Source of the DNA: Skeletonema tropicum
Taxonomy: Eukaryota; Bacillariophyta; Thalassiosirophyceae; Thalassiosirales; Thalassiosiraceae
Assembly: GCA_037178625.1 (NCBI GenBank)
Contig: CM074129.1
Span: 2,666,001 to 2,730,000, forward strand
Direction: 5' to 3'
DNA length: 64,000 nt
Part shown: positions 11,231 through 22,805 of the stretch, piece by piece
How positions within the stretch are numbered: position 1 is the stretch's first letter
Layout: every line of letters starts with the position of its first letter
Notes under the pieces: model-generated
What the model saw: only the letters and a program-made list of their open reading frames with translations
Databases searched by the model: none
Told to the model about the DNA's origin: nothing
Translations under genes and position numbers: made by a program

Positions 11231-11291
11231 CGGTTGCCTTCTTGGAGAAGAGGGAGGCAGCGGCTGTGCAGGCGAAAAGGAGGTAGTCCAT
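10287..11291 (-). CDS. NDP-kinase-like protein, copy 2 with hydrophobic leader
   Basis: A single exon of 334 aa from ATG 11291 (an ATG at 11372 would add 27 residues). It begins MDYLLFACTAAASLF, a short hydrophobic leader resembling a signal peptide or membrane anchor, then continues almost identically to copy 1 from the ATPTD segment onward. The same NDPK motifs occur, including the retained active-site His in NGVHASASP. Substitutions relative to copy 1 include D/G, K/E, N/D, V/I and a final T/K. Because copy 1 lacks the leader, the two proteins may go to different compartments. The shared core argues for recent duplication or gene conversion. Confidence 0.7.
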   Translation of the reverse strand: MDYLLFACTAAASLFSKKATATPTDSSCALKNSAFVFVKPHANTAATQDMVREKLLSSGLEILSESDIDGKTIDDKKLIDQHYYAIASKATILTADKIPVPEEKFEETFGEKWSDVLKEGRAANAMQACEKFGCNAAELDAAWQEAKVVKFGGGFYCGLVSVKDQSPLYVFNAFFMVMRSKFVGEGVSIHCYEVQWEPAKLSWEDFRGQLLGPTDPKECPEGSIRRTILDQYESLGLKDVPNKGDNGVHASASPFEGLAEKCNWLGASVDTDSFGKALLSAGLSKKTIAEWSVDPRVTQPGGDKGSVFDALEDMDVEECLAKLVELNGLNADTI

Positions 11292-11806
11292 CTTGTCTCG
11301 AGCTAGTATCTTTAGTAGTAGGAGGAGGAAAATCGGAATGCAATTATCATGGTCAAATAGGCGAAGAAGCAAGAAGCAAGAGAGAGCACAACATGCACAC
11401 GTATCTAACGGACGGCTACGATGACGAGTGCTGTGAAGAGGATGGATGGCGGGAGACGGGAGATATGCTCTATGGACGGGTCATGACACGTCATCAGTTG
11501 CAGTGTAACCCCAGTCCATTCATCCCTCAATAAAAAACAACAATTGTACCCAGCTCTTCACTTTCATTGTAGAGAATTTTTTATCACAATTCATCATCAG
11601 ATTCCCTGCGGGGCAAAGAAAATAAGTTGTTGAGCTTGGAGCTTTCGTAGCTTGAAGAATTCTGCATCTGCAAGCAAAATGTGCAACCATCAACCATCAT
11701 CTCACGCCAAACGCAAAATGGCGGAAGGTGGAACGGCGTGCGTGACCTGGCAGAGCAAGCTAACAAAGCGTCTTCGTCACAACATAAAAAGGTACACCAC
11801 ACGATA

Positions 11807-13472
11807 ATGCACTTGCAAACAGCCTTCACTCTCCTTCTCGCTGCTCACAAGATCCGGGCTTTCATAGCCCCCATTCCAGCCACAAGAGTCGCACATGGCA
11901 AGCCTCTGCGGCAACTTTCATTGCTTTCCCAATCTGAAATTGATGAAGAGGTCAAGTCGATTCAAGAGGACCTCCCTCCTTCGCAGCTGGGGGCGTGGAT
12001 TCCTTTAGGATCGGCTGTCAATCTAGCCGATGTGACTCCACTACAGTTAACTGTCTGTGGTCTGGATTTGGTGGTTTGGAACAATAAAACTTCGACGAAG
12101 GACAGCGATGACTATTTGCAATACTCGGCCTTTATCGATGCTTGTCCACATAGATTGGCACCACTGAGTCAGGGGCGCATCGATCCAGATACAGGATGCT
12201 TGGAATGCCCCTATCATGGATGGCAGTTTGATAAGGATGGAACTCTTGCCAACATACCTCAACTTGATGAAAATCGAACAATCAATTCGTTGAAACAGGA
12301 TGGTGGGGCAACATCTCTTCCTGTCCATGCTGCTGGTGACCTATTATTTGTCTTTATACCATCTGATGTATGTGGAGAGTCATGGCCAATTGAACGGTTG
12401 CCAGAGACTCATTACCCGTTTTTACAAGATAGTATGGACAATAACAAAGTGTATTACATGCGCGACTTGCCGTATTCTGCGGATATGCTGCTTGAAAACT
12501 TCTTTGACCCAGCACATATCCCCTTTGCGCATCATTCTTTGCAAGGCACGAGAGATGACGCTGTGCCAATTGAGATTAAAGTTCTGGCGAACAACTTTAC
12601 ACATGTTGAGGCATCCTTTTTAGACGTATCCCGAGGCAAGGATAGAGATGGCGTGTTATCGTTTCAACGACCAGCGTTCTATCATTACCGTACAAAACTG
12701 AATAGCACATCTCCAGAAGAGAGAGCCAACTTGCTAGTGTTTGTAACGCCTGTCAGTCCAGGAAGGTGCAGGATCATGATGCCTGAATTCATCAACAATA
12801 GATTCTTTCCGACATTTTTGGGCCATGCGGGCTCAAACCGATTCTTGAACAGTGATTCTTGGCTACACGATGCTGAACGAAATCTCCGCGCAAGAGACAA
12901 CCCAATGAATGAAATGGGTGGCTCCGTGGCAGTTGGCGCAGCCAAAGCCGAAAAGAAACCTTTTATGGGTATGAATTACATGTTTTCGTCGAAATCAGAT
13001 TTGGCAGTAAGCACATTTCGAAAATGGTGGTCGACACATCTTTCGGAAGGACCTATCAACTTTTATGGAAAACCTCCTGCAAGCGCATTTGTTGGCCCAG
13101 CTCTGAGTAGAGCACAGCAAATTGACCCTTGGGTAAGCAAATGAATCTTGCGAACAGTTTGATTTATGTCTCGTCTGGGCTTTGGTCACTGACTCTTAGC
13201 GTCTTTCTCTGCAATTCAACCAACAGGAAAATCATGCAAAATACTGCTCAAAATGCAGAAAGAGCCTGCGTGTGATTAGAAGACTTCAGAAAGGCTGTAT
13301 TGGTCTTGCAGCTTCTATTGCAATTTTATTACGGAAAAAACCTATTGTCGCCATTGCTGGAGTGTTTGGAAGCTTGTGGGTGAAGAACTTCTTACGAAAG
13401 GTTGCAACATTAATAGAAGGAAACAACCACAGAAGCGAGATTGGTGACCGCAGTGCTGCAGCAGTGAATTGA
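11807..13472 (+). CDS. Pheophorbide a oxygenase-like Rieske monooxygenase, plastid-targeted
   Basis: Two exons (11807-13132, 13227-13472; 94-nt intron, phase 0) give 523 aa. The N terminus is a signal peptide with the cleavage motif RAF|IAPI, typical of diatom plastid presequences. A Rieske [2Fe-2S] site is visible as ACPHRLAPLSQG followed by CPYHGW. The mononuclear iron site is ENFFDPAHIPFAHH (D-x2-H-x4-H). Exon 2 supplies the C-terminal HAKYCSKC CxxC motif typical of PAO/TIC55/PTC52-type enzymes, plus two hydrophobic segments for membrane anchoring. Plant relatives open the chlorin ring of pheophorbide a or oxidise protochlorophyllide; which reaction applies here is unclear. Without the splice the frame stops at 13144 and the CxxC motif is lost. 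Confidence 0.85.
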
Positions 13473-13630
13473 GTTGCATCCTTATCTTACAAGACTGAAT
13501 TAAGGAATTTTTAGGAGAGTCATAGACATTTACAAAATCCTAGATATGCTGTTAAAGAGAGCTACGTTTGATGCAGAAGCAGAAAGATATATGCTACTGC
13601 AATTGTCCGATCGCCTATCAATATCAAGAC

Positions 13631-16600
13631 TCACTCATACTTGAGAACTGCTCCACCGGCGAGTTCGTGGTCTACTTGCATACAGATCGGTTTAGCACCT
13701 GCTTCCAGTAGCTTGACAGAAAGATTGCGGAGAACGCTTTCCCACAACGCAAGACCGTCTTCATCTTCCAAGCCGCGCCTGTTGGAGAATTCAATGCCAA
13801 TGAGTGTGTCCGGCAAGGAGCCCTCGTAATGTTCTTCAAAGAGCTGTTCATACATGTCAGTGTTAATTTCAGATACGTTTGGTAGAACAGGCTTTCGAAC
13901 TTTCGAGGATGAAGTGCCACGAGTAGTTTCGCTCATGCTCGACATGGCATCGATCTGAGGCACATTTGCCTTGACAAGGCTAGCCACTTCGTCTTCAAAG
14001 AGTTTGCGAGCTGCAACGACTTGCTTTTCGGAAAGCTTAAACTTGCGCTTGTTGCTAAACTCGGCCACCCACTTGCCATCTTCGTGCTCTTTAACAAGAA
14101 GACCACGTAAAACACTTGTCCCGACATTCTTCATCTCCAACGCAACTCCTTGCCCGGTCTTAATTTCGTCAAACTTCGTTACTTCAAAGGAAGACGCCGT
14201 CGCTTCTTCCTCCAAGCTAGGAATAATTTCTACCTCTCCTGGTGTACTAGTCGGTTCTACTCGGACAACAGAGAAAAGCTGCTGGTCATCGTACGAAGGA
14301 ATGCAGCTTAGCATCTTGTTGAGAACTGGAATGAGAGATCCAGCAAAGACAAAGTGGGTGTGATGCCTGCCCTTGCATCCAGCATTGTACTCTACATAGC
14401 AGAAACGAAGTTACATTAGAATGGGATGTGTGAACTAAAAGAGAGAAGTCAAGTTTGAAGTCAAGCTTACCAGTTGGGAAGGCAATGTCAGCAAGAGAAT
14501 ACTCCGCCTCCCATAGTTCTTTGATCTTTTCTTCCGATGTGACAAGGTTCCAGTCTCCGAAACTGTCGATGCGGCTTGACACGTACGTTTTGGTCAGTAC
14601 ACCCAATCCTTCATTGGGCCTATAGATAATCACCTTATTCGAGCGATTGTCCGGACTAATGATCAAATGTATCTTGGGAATCTTGTGTCTACGCCCCTGA
14701 TGAGAATAGAATCCTGTAAGGATTTTTGAGCTTTCACTCTGATGTGCACGCTCTTTATTAAAAGCATCATAAGCAGCCTCAAATGTCATGCCTTTATCGA
14801 CGATAACTTTGAATAGCTTGATCTGGCAATCCTTGCTGAAGCAGAACGATCTAGGCTTGTCTACGATCTCAACGCTCTGGCCCGAAAGACTTCTGACGCC
14901 AACATCCATCTTTCCAGCTGCCCTTGCTGCCTTTACTTCAAGTTCGACAAATGCGAATAAATAGCTCATCAAAAGACTCTGTTTCTTCAAGCTCAATCCC
15001 AAAAGCCTGTTGAGGAATTTGGAGACTATATTTTTCTTTCCAGTGACAGGAAAGTCATCCTCATTTACGGCGACGTCAGACAACCACAAGTTAGCAATAA
15101 TGTTCAAGTTCAAACCCAAAGCTTTGAGTCCTTCAACATCGATCGTCGGTGATGTACCATTCTTGATCGCTTCGTCGATGGAAGCGGCACGGCTGTGAGT
15201 AAATCGTTTGCGAGAGAGGATGGAGCCCATCGTCGAGTCAGAACGTTGAGTTCCGACATCAAAAGGGATGAACCCTTGATTCCAAGCTCCATTAGGGTGA
15301 CGAGCCCTAAGCAGGTATGTATCTATCAACTTGATTGCCTCTACGTAGACGTGGTCAGGAACATCAAGACTTTCGGAGTCTGACTTCGTCGAGCTACACT
15401 TGCGGATGGTTTTGAGCATTTTCTTCAGTGCAACATTGCCATATCTGTTTTGTTTGGGATGAACAAAGTGCGAGGAAACGTGTGAGAAACATGGTCATGA
15501 GGGAAATTGTCATCAAAGCATCAACTGCTTGGAACTTACTCGTTATCAATATCGAAATGTCCAAGCCCCAATGCATTGGCCGTGCCAGTAGCTCGCCTAT
15601 CACCTTGAGTCAAAGCGCCGAGCGATGCCAATCTACGTGCCACTGCTGATGCAAAGCGAGCTTCTCCGCTGATGTCACTCAACAGAATTTTGTAGAGTGG
15701 GGCAGAAGACTGATTTGAGCGGTGTGTTCGTCCTAGTTGCTGAATGGCCTTGTCAGCGCTCCACGGAAGTTCCAAAGTCATGTGCACCCGCCTACGCTGG
15801 TTTGCGACTCTCTTGTCTGCATGCAAGCTAATTCCAGTGCTTGCTGCCTCTGAGACAATCGCAATCAGCTTCTTTCCTTCCTGAAAGAGATTCTTCTCTT
15901 CGATGTTGCTGAGTTTGCGCTTCTCGTAACTAATCACGTCTTTCGCCAAGGTGGGATCGAAATGTCGGACTTGCCTCGTCTTGCGACCTGTCAACTCGGC
16001 CACCGCATCAGGCCCCCCAAGCTCGTTGAACAAACGATCAAGTGCATTTGCTGGCAATTCCAACTTGTCAACTTTATCGATCCAAGCTTGGACCTGCTCT
16101 GGTGCAATGATGTTCCTAATCAAGCGTTTCAGACCTTCGGCTGGTGAAGAGACGAATCTATCGAATGTACCTCCTCCTTCTTCCTTAGCGGCTTTTGCAC
16201 TACTAGCTTCACCTGTAGACTGAAGTCCGATCACACAGCAGCAGCCATCTTCGATAGCCTTCTTCGCGGTAGCGATACAATTATCCACCTTTGCTCCAAC
16301 AGCTAAGAATTTGAAGAATCGTAGATGCACTGTAGAAGACATGTATAAAGGATTTGAAGTGAGAAAAGGAAGAAAACACATATGTATATCTTTCACTTCT
16401 ACATCACCAACTTACCTGCCCAATATTCCGTCTTCTTGGCACCGCTTTTCACAAGCTCATCGTAGAGATCTACGAAAATCTTCGCGGCCTGCTCATAAAC
16501 AGCCGCGAAATTCTCGTCGGTGATAACATCAACCAGATCAAATGTGCACGACTGATAGCTTAATTGCCTAGCTTGAAGTGCTCCAAGGGACTTCAGGTGC

Positions 16601-17949
16601 ATTGCGTTCAGTTCGATTGCACCTGTTCCAAGATTTTCAATTGAGTCGAGAAACGCTGGGAGAGAAGATGATAAATGATGGAAATGGCAGAGTTTAGGAT
16701 TTGATGGAATTGTTAGAGTGGAGAGAGAGATATGAAGAACACTTACCATTGAAAGATGAATGCTCGGTACCTTCTCCCCACAGACCCAAGCGAGACATGA
16801 ATCCTAAATTCTTGGGCTCCGACACAGAGGTGGCACTGCAGTAAACAACTCGTGCACGCGGTAACTTGTTTTGAAGTTCAACCACAATTTGAGCTGTTCA
16901 GTTGACAATGCAAGGTGGATTTAGATGTGAGCTTCTTTCAAGAAAGCATAAGACATAACAAATAGCGGAAATTCTACGTACCACTTTTGCTAGATTTCTT
17001 CTTTGCATTCCCTTCTCCATCGAGTTCGATTGACTTGCAGCGGTGACATTCGTCCAACATGATCAACCCATCGAAAGAGTTCCCGTCGCCACACCACTGT
17101 AAGAGTTGATCAAGGCGATCCTTCGCAATTAGTGTGTTGTAGGTAGTAAACACGACACCTTCTTCTTGCTTGATTGCATCCTGAGCTTTATATTTTCCAA
17201 GATTGTAGCACTTCTTGGATGCGTACTTGTCAAGACCTAGATCTGATAGATCACGCTTAGCATCCTCGTAGAGGTCAGAGCTGACCGAGACCCAAATATG
17301 CTTCTTGCGACCACGAGAGATGTTCTCCACTACAAATCCTGCTAGCGTCCTACCTTTTCCCATTCCGGCAGAGTCTAAAGAAGAAAGACAATGATGTTAG
17401 ATGTGTTGATACAAAGAGCAAAGGAGAAAAGATCTCTGAAATATACTTACCGCCGAGCAAGAAGCCACAACGCTTCGCCAACACATTTCCGTCCCCGGGG
17501 AGACTCACTGCTCCCTCCCCAACATCCTTGGTGGCAGCCACGGGGAGATCCTCTGCATGGCGTTGGTTGCCGTACACAATGGCTTCTAGCTGAAGATTGG
17601 AAAGCTTACCCTCGGCGATGATGTTTGCCGGGATTGCAAGGTTGTAGGTGATTTCTGGCGGAATCACCGCAGCCAGTGTGGAATTCTCCACAACAGGATC
17701 GGGATGTTCTTTCCCATAGAGGAGCTTTGCGGGGTGGTACGCTTCGTAGGTCATCTCCTCCTCGACTTCATCCAACTCGTCATCTCGCTCATCTTGTTGC
17801 TTGACAGGCTTGGTGGGAGAGTCTAGAAAGCCTCCTTCGGCGGGCTGGATGGCAGAGGAGGTAGTACGGACGCCCAGGTTCATCTGCCCCATGGCGTTGA
17901 CGAGTGGATTGAGGGGATCCATTGCAGAAGGTTGGTTGGTGATAGTCAT
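13631..17949 (-). CDS. Strawberry notch (SBNO) helicase-like protein
   Basis: Seven exons on the minus strand: 17949-17451, 17374-16982, 16893-16747, 16655-16416, 16329-15540, 15444-14471 and 14391-13631. All have GT-AG borders and 76-95-nt introns, and the frames join to about 1,267 aa. The order matches Strawberry notch: [16 protein letters not shown], a Walker A variant [10 protein letters not shown] spanning the first splice, the DEAD-like box [25 protein letters not shown], the [12 protein letters not shown] and [11 protein letters not shown] segments, and the helicase C motif [11 protein letters not shown] followed by [13 protein letters not shown]. Animal SBNO acts with chromatin and transcription co-regulators; in protists the role is unknown. 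The exon 5 acceptor at 16330 was chosen over one at 16303 because it restores a family-conserved W..H.RFFK junction. Confidence 0.9.
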
Positions 17950-18246
17950 CGTTGGTGATAAAAGTGAAAGTGCTTGTTATGATTTTTTCGATGGAGTTTT
18001 ATGAGCGCTGCTCGCTCTGGGACGCGAGGATTTGAATGAATCGCACCTTCGTAGATAGGAGAAACGTAAGATAGGCGAATCGAGTCGTACATAAATCTAC
18101 GAGAAACATGTCCATGTGATCGTCGGCATCAAAAATGAACAGAAATTAGCGACCCCGGCTGAGCAAGCCCTTTCAACAGCATTCTTCCAAATCCATTCAT
18201 AAAACAACCATTCCATAAATCATCCTTTCAATTGCACCTAACGACA

Positions 18247-18663
18247 ATGGCATCCTTTCAATCTGCTTCGCTCATCGCTGCTCATCTCAGCCCTGTCGAT
18301 GCTTCAAAGCTAACGGGCAGGTACGAAACTGTTGCGACAACGAAGCATGGAAAAAAAGTGAATGTGTTGCGTAGTTTGAGACATGCCCCCCAGGAAGATC
18401 TCTTGCTTCAGGCGAGAATCACTCCTAAGAAGATTCAACCTACAGCAAGTGACATGGATGGTCTTTGTGGTCTTTTCGAAGCCAAGATGACTGTCTCTCC
18501 GAAGAATAAGTCGCGCTCAAAGTTTACCACGGAGAACAAAGTTGGGGCGGCCGAGCCTGCAAGGACGAACGTCGTTTCTTCTCCCGTCAACAAGCGTCGT
18601 ATCTCCAGTAGACCCGGTGCATCGGCCGCAATGGAGGCAATCCTTTCCGAGGAGAACGAATGA
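18247..18663 (+). CDS. Small basic hypothetical protein
   Basis: An ORF of 138 aa with codon use like its neighbours. The N-terminal 50 residues (MASFQSASLIAAHLSPVDA) are moderately hydrophobic and then basic (TKHGKKVNVLRSLRHAPQEDLLL). The middle and C terminus are rich in K, R, S and E (SPVNKRRISSRPGASAAMEAILSEENE). No family recognised. It is divergently oriented from the SBNO gene with about 300 bp between starts, a possible shared promoter. Confidence 0.5.
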   Translation: MASFQSASLIAAHLSPVDASKLTGRYETVATTKHGKKVNVLRSLRHAPQEDLLLQARITPKKIQPTASDMDGLCGLFEAKMTVSPKNKSRSKFTTENKVGAAEPARTNVVSSPVNKRRISSRPGASAAMEAILSEENE

Positions 18664-18783
18664 AGGCCTGAGGAGGAGGAATCTGTTTGTGTTTTTTTAT
18701 ATGTGTCTAGACTTATAGTTAGAGAGCGACGAGTGGGATAATTTCTAAAAATGTTTGACTTATTGTTCAGAAATGTGTACACC

Positions 18784-19025
18784 TTAACTTCCGACTTTCC
18801 TTGCTCACTGAAGGTTCATCGCCTTTTGCACGCTTAAATGCAATATCTTCCGAGCTCTTGTAAGTCGTCAGGGCCTTGAACGTGGCGTAAACAACATTGT
18901 ATGGAATCATGTAATTGGTACCTGTATCCAATATTACACAAATCAACGCGTGTCAACGTAAGCCGGCCGTACAGCACACACTTGTACTTTACACGAGTTG
19001 TGCTTTCCAGTGAAAGATCAAGCCA
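18784..19025 (-). pseudogene. Decayed partial copy of the mitochondrial S5 gene 3' end
   Basis: This stretch aligns with 26508-26790, the 3' coding end of the S5 gene. Shared blocks include GGGCCTTGAACGTGGCGTA, ACAACATTGTATGGA and ACGAGTTGTGCTTTCC in the same order, with many substitutions and small deletions that destroy the frame. The rest of the S5 gene is absent here. It ends just before the satellite array. Confidence 0.8.
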
Positions 19026-19369
19026 ATAAAGAACAACCTCGAATACAATGATTAAAAACAATGACAACAAACACATCAGCACTGCCGAGAAGAATTACAT
19101 ACGAGGAAGCAATGCTAGACTCAAAGGTATTCAGAGAAATCCAATAAAAGGGGTTCGATTGCTCGATAATCATCAACTCCTCACCACCCCACTATATATG
19201 CGCATGAGCAGCAATAAGAAAGCGAAAGCAAACACGCAAATCTGCAACGCTCGGAGCTTCGGTCAAGACGAAACTACGGCCTCGAAGTGACCTTACCAAA
19301 ACCATGAGGACCGGCCTCTATAGCACCAAGTACAACCATTAAAAAAAATCATATTCAAAGAGAGCATGG

Positions 19370-22300
19370 CACGATTCAAGTGGCCCATTATAATCCATGG
19401 CCATATTGTACCATACAAGCATTAAAAAGCGATGATGCAAGATTGGAAACGATCTGATGAAGTCAATTCAGGTTGGCCTAAGCACTACATTCTACCATAT
19501 CATATCTATTGTCATACATAGATAACAAAGCCGCTTCTAGTGGCCCATTATACTCCATGGCGATACTACACAAGCACATTAGCGCTGCTCAGACGGATAG
19601 CGCATGTAGGAGCGATGCTACAGCCTCGAACATAATCTGAGAGGTCCAGAGTAGGCTGGGTTGCAGCTCCTCAATTAACCTTATCGTATCAATCATCGTC
19701 ACTATGCTCATGAGCCGCTTCTAGTGGCCCATTATACTCCATGGCGATACTACACAATCACATTAGCCCTGCTCAGTCGGATAGCGCATGTAGGAGCGAT
19801 GCTACAGCCTCGTAGCTGATCTGAGAGGTCCAGTGTGGGCTGGGTTGCAACTCCTCAATTTACCTTCTCGTATCAATCATCGTCAATGTGCTCATGAGCC
19901 GCTTATAGTTGCCCATTATACTCCATGGCGATACTACACAAGCACATTAGCCCTGCTCAGACGGATAGCGCATGTAGAAGCGACGCTACAGCCTCGAACA
20001 TAATCTGAGAGGTCCAGAGTGGGTTGGCTGGCGGCTCCTCAATTAACCTTATCGTATCAATCATCGTCAATGTGCTCATGAGCCGCTTCTAGTGGCCCAT
20101 TATACTCCATGGCGATACTACACAAGCACATTGGCACTGCTCAGACGGATTTCGCATGTAAGAGCGATGCTACAGCCTCGAACATAATCTGATGAAGTCA
20201 CTTAGGGATGGCCAAATGCACTACATTCTACCATATCTTATCTACTGTCAATGATATTCACGGCAGCCGGTTCTAGTGGCCCATTATACTCCATGGCGAT
20301 ACTACACAAGCACATTGGCACTGCTCAGACGGACAGCGCATGTAGAAGCGACGCTACACCCTCGTAGCTGATATGAGAGGTCCTAACTGAGTTGGCTGGC
20401 GGCTCCTCAATTAACCTTATCGTATCAATCATCGTCAATGTGCTCATGAGCCGCTTTTAGTGGCCCATTATACTCCATGGCGATACTACACAAGCACATT
20501 AGCCCTGCTCAGTCGGATAGCGCATGTAGGAGCGACGCTACAGCCTCGTAGCTGATCTGAGAGTTCCAGTGTGGGCTGGGTTGCAGCTCCTCAATTAACC
20601 TTATCGTATCAATCATCGTCAATATGCTCATGAGCCGCTTCTAGTGGCCCATTATACTCCATGGCGATACTACACAAGCACATTTGCGCTGCTCAGACGG
20701 ATAGCGCATGTAGGAGCGATGCTACAGCCTCGAACATAATCTGAGAGGTCCAGAGTGGGCTGGGTTGCAGCTCCTCAATTAACCTTATCGTATCAATCAT
20801 CGTCAATGTGCTCATGAGCCGCTTCTAGTGGTCCATTATACTCCATGGCGATACTACACAAGCACATTGGCACTGCTCAGACGGATAGCGCATGTAGGAG
20901 CGATGCTACAGCCTCGAACATAATCTGATGAAGTCACTTGGGGCTGGCCAAATGCACTACATTCTACCATATCTTATCTACTGTCAATGATATTCACGGC
21001 AGCCGGTTCTAGTGGCCCATTATACTCCATGGCGATACTACACAAGCACATTGGCACTGCTCAGACGGATAGCGCATGTAGGAGCGATGCTACAGCCTCG
21101 TAGCTGATCTGAGAGGTCCTGAGTGGGTTGGCTTGCAGCTCCTCAATTAACCTTATCGTATCAATCATCGTCAATGTGCTCATGAGCCGTTTATAGTTGC
21201 CCATTATACTCCATGGCGATACTACACAAGCACATTGGCACTGCTCAGACGGATTTCGCATGTAAGAGCGATGCTACAGCCTCGAACATAATCTGAGAGG
21301 TCCAGAGTGGGTTGGCTGGCGGCTCCTCAATTAACCTTATCGTATCAATCATCGTCAATGTGCTCATGAGCCGCTTCTAGTGGCCCATTATACTCCATGG
21401 CGATACTACACAAGCACATTGGCACTGCTCAGACGGATTTATTTCGCATGTAGGAGCGATGCTACAGCCTCGAACATAATCTGATGAAGTCACTTAGGGC
21501 TGGCCAAATGCACTACATTCTACCATATCTTATCTACTGTCAATGATATTCACGGCAGCCGCCTCTAGTGGCCCATTATACTCCATGGCGATACTAAACA
21601 AGCACATTGGAACTGCTCAGTTTTATAGTGCATGTAGAAGCGATGCTACAGCCTCGTAGCTGATCTGAGAGGTCCTGAGTGGGTTGGCTGGCAGCTTCTC
21701 AATTAACCTTATCGTATCAATCATCGTCAATGTGCTCATGAGCCGCTTCTAGTGGCCCATTATACTCCATGGCGATACTACACAAGCACATTAGCCCTGT
21801 TCAGACGGACAGCGCATGTAGGAGCGATGCTACAGCCTCGTAGCTGATCTGAGAGGTCCAGAGTGGGCTGGGTTGCAGCTCCTCAATTAACCTTATCGTA
21901 TCAATCATCGTCAATGTGCTTATGAGCCGCTTTTAGTGGTCCATTTTACTCCATGGCGATACTACACAAGCACATTGGCACTGCTCAGACGGATAGCGCA
22001 TGTAGGAGCGATGCTACAGCCTCGAACATAATCTGATGAAGTCACTTAGGGCTGGCCAAATGCACTACATTCTACCATATCTTATCTACTGTCAATGATA
22101 TTCACGGCAGCCGCTTCTAGTGGCCCATTATACTCCATGGCGATACTACACAAGCACATTTGCACTGCTCAGACGGAAAGAGCATTTAGAAGCGATGCTA
22201 CAGCCTTCTAGCTGATCTGAGAGGTCCTGAGTGGGTTGGCTTGCAGCTCCTCAATTAACCTTATCGTATCAATCATCGTCAATATCAATATGCTCATGAG

Positions 22301-22395
22301 CCGCTTCTAGTGGCCCATTATACTCCATGGCGATACTACACAAGCACATTAGCACTGCTCAGACGGATAGCGCATGTAGGAGCGATGCTACAGAC
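19370..22395. repeat. Satellite array, about 17 units of about 183 bp, with higher-order pattern
   Basis: The motif CCATTATACTCCATGGCGAT recurs about every 183 bp (first decayed copy near 19386, last near 22314). Each unit continues with TACTACACAAGCACATT, GCTCAGACGGAT, GCATGTAGGAGCGATGCTAC and one of two alternative second halves. The common half contains CTCAATTAACCTTATCGTAT. The rarer half contains CACTACATTCTACCATATC and occurs near 19458, 20190, 20929, 21484 and 22035, every three to four units. The first unit is most diverged. No long ORF is conserved between units, so it looks non-coding. Confidence 0.92.
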
Positions 22396-22805
22396 TTAGA
22401 CTTAGCAATGTTTGGACAGTGATTTTGCGTAATGTTCTTGCGACTTTTCTTTTGGTAATGAATATATTATTGTACATTTGAATGTTGCATCACTTTTTTA
22501 TGATAAGTAATGTTTCGAATCTTTTTTACAATACCTTCTCTGCTTCTTCTCCGTCTTTCCTCTCTCATTTCTCTTTTGAATTTTCTATATGTCGAACTTC
22601 TTCATTCTACAATACTTTCTACATCTTTCATCTGGGAAAAATAGCTACTGCAGCACATGTTCGTTATCACTTCTTAGCATTTATTGAAGATAATGTCGCC
22701 TCTTGAGGGCCCACCAGACGTACTTCAAAAAATTTCTTTTACATATAATACTTTCTACATCTTTCATTCATCTGACTGGCATTATTACACTACGAAAGCA
22801 GCAGG
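22396..22805. other. Spacer after satellite, no gene seen
   Basis: A T-rich spacer of about 410 bp. The short phrase ACTTTCTACATCTTTCAT occurs twice (about 22613 and 22750). No convincing coding sequence. Confidence 0.4.

Noticed and set aside
13630..13829. Plus-strand ORFs under the SBNO gene
   Set aside because: Shadows of the seven-exon minus-strand gene, whose family motifs are unmistakable.
19370..22395. CRISPR-like array
   Set aside because: Units are about 183 bp without short repeats and unique spacers; this is a satellite in a eukaryotic genome.
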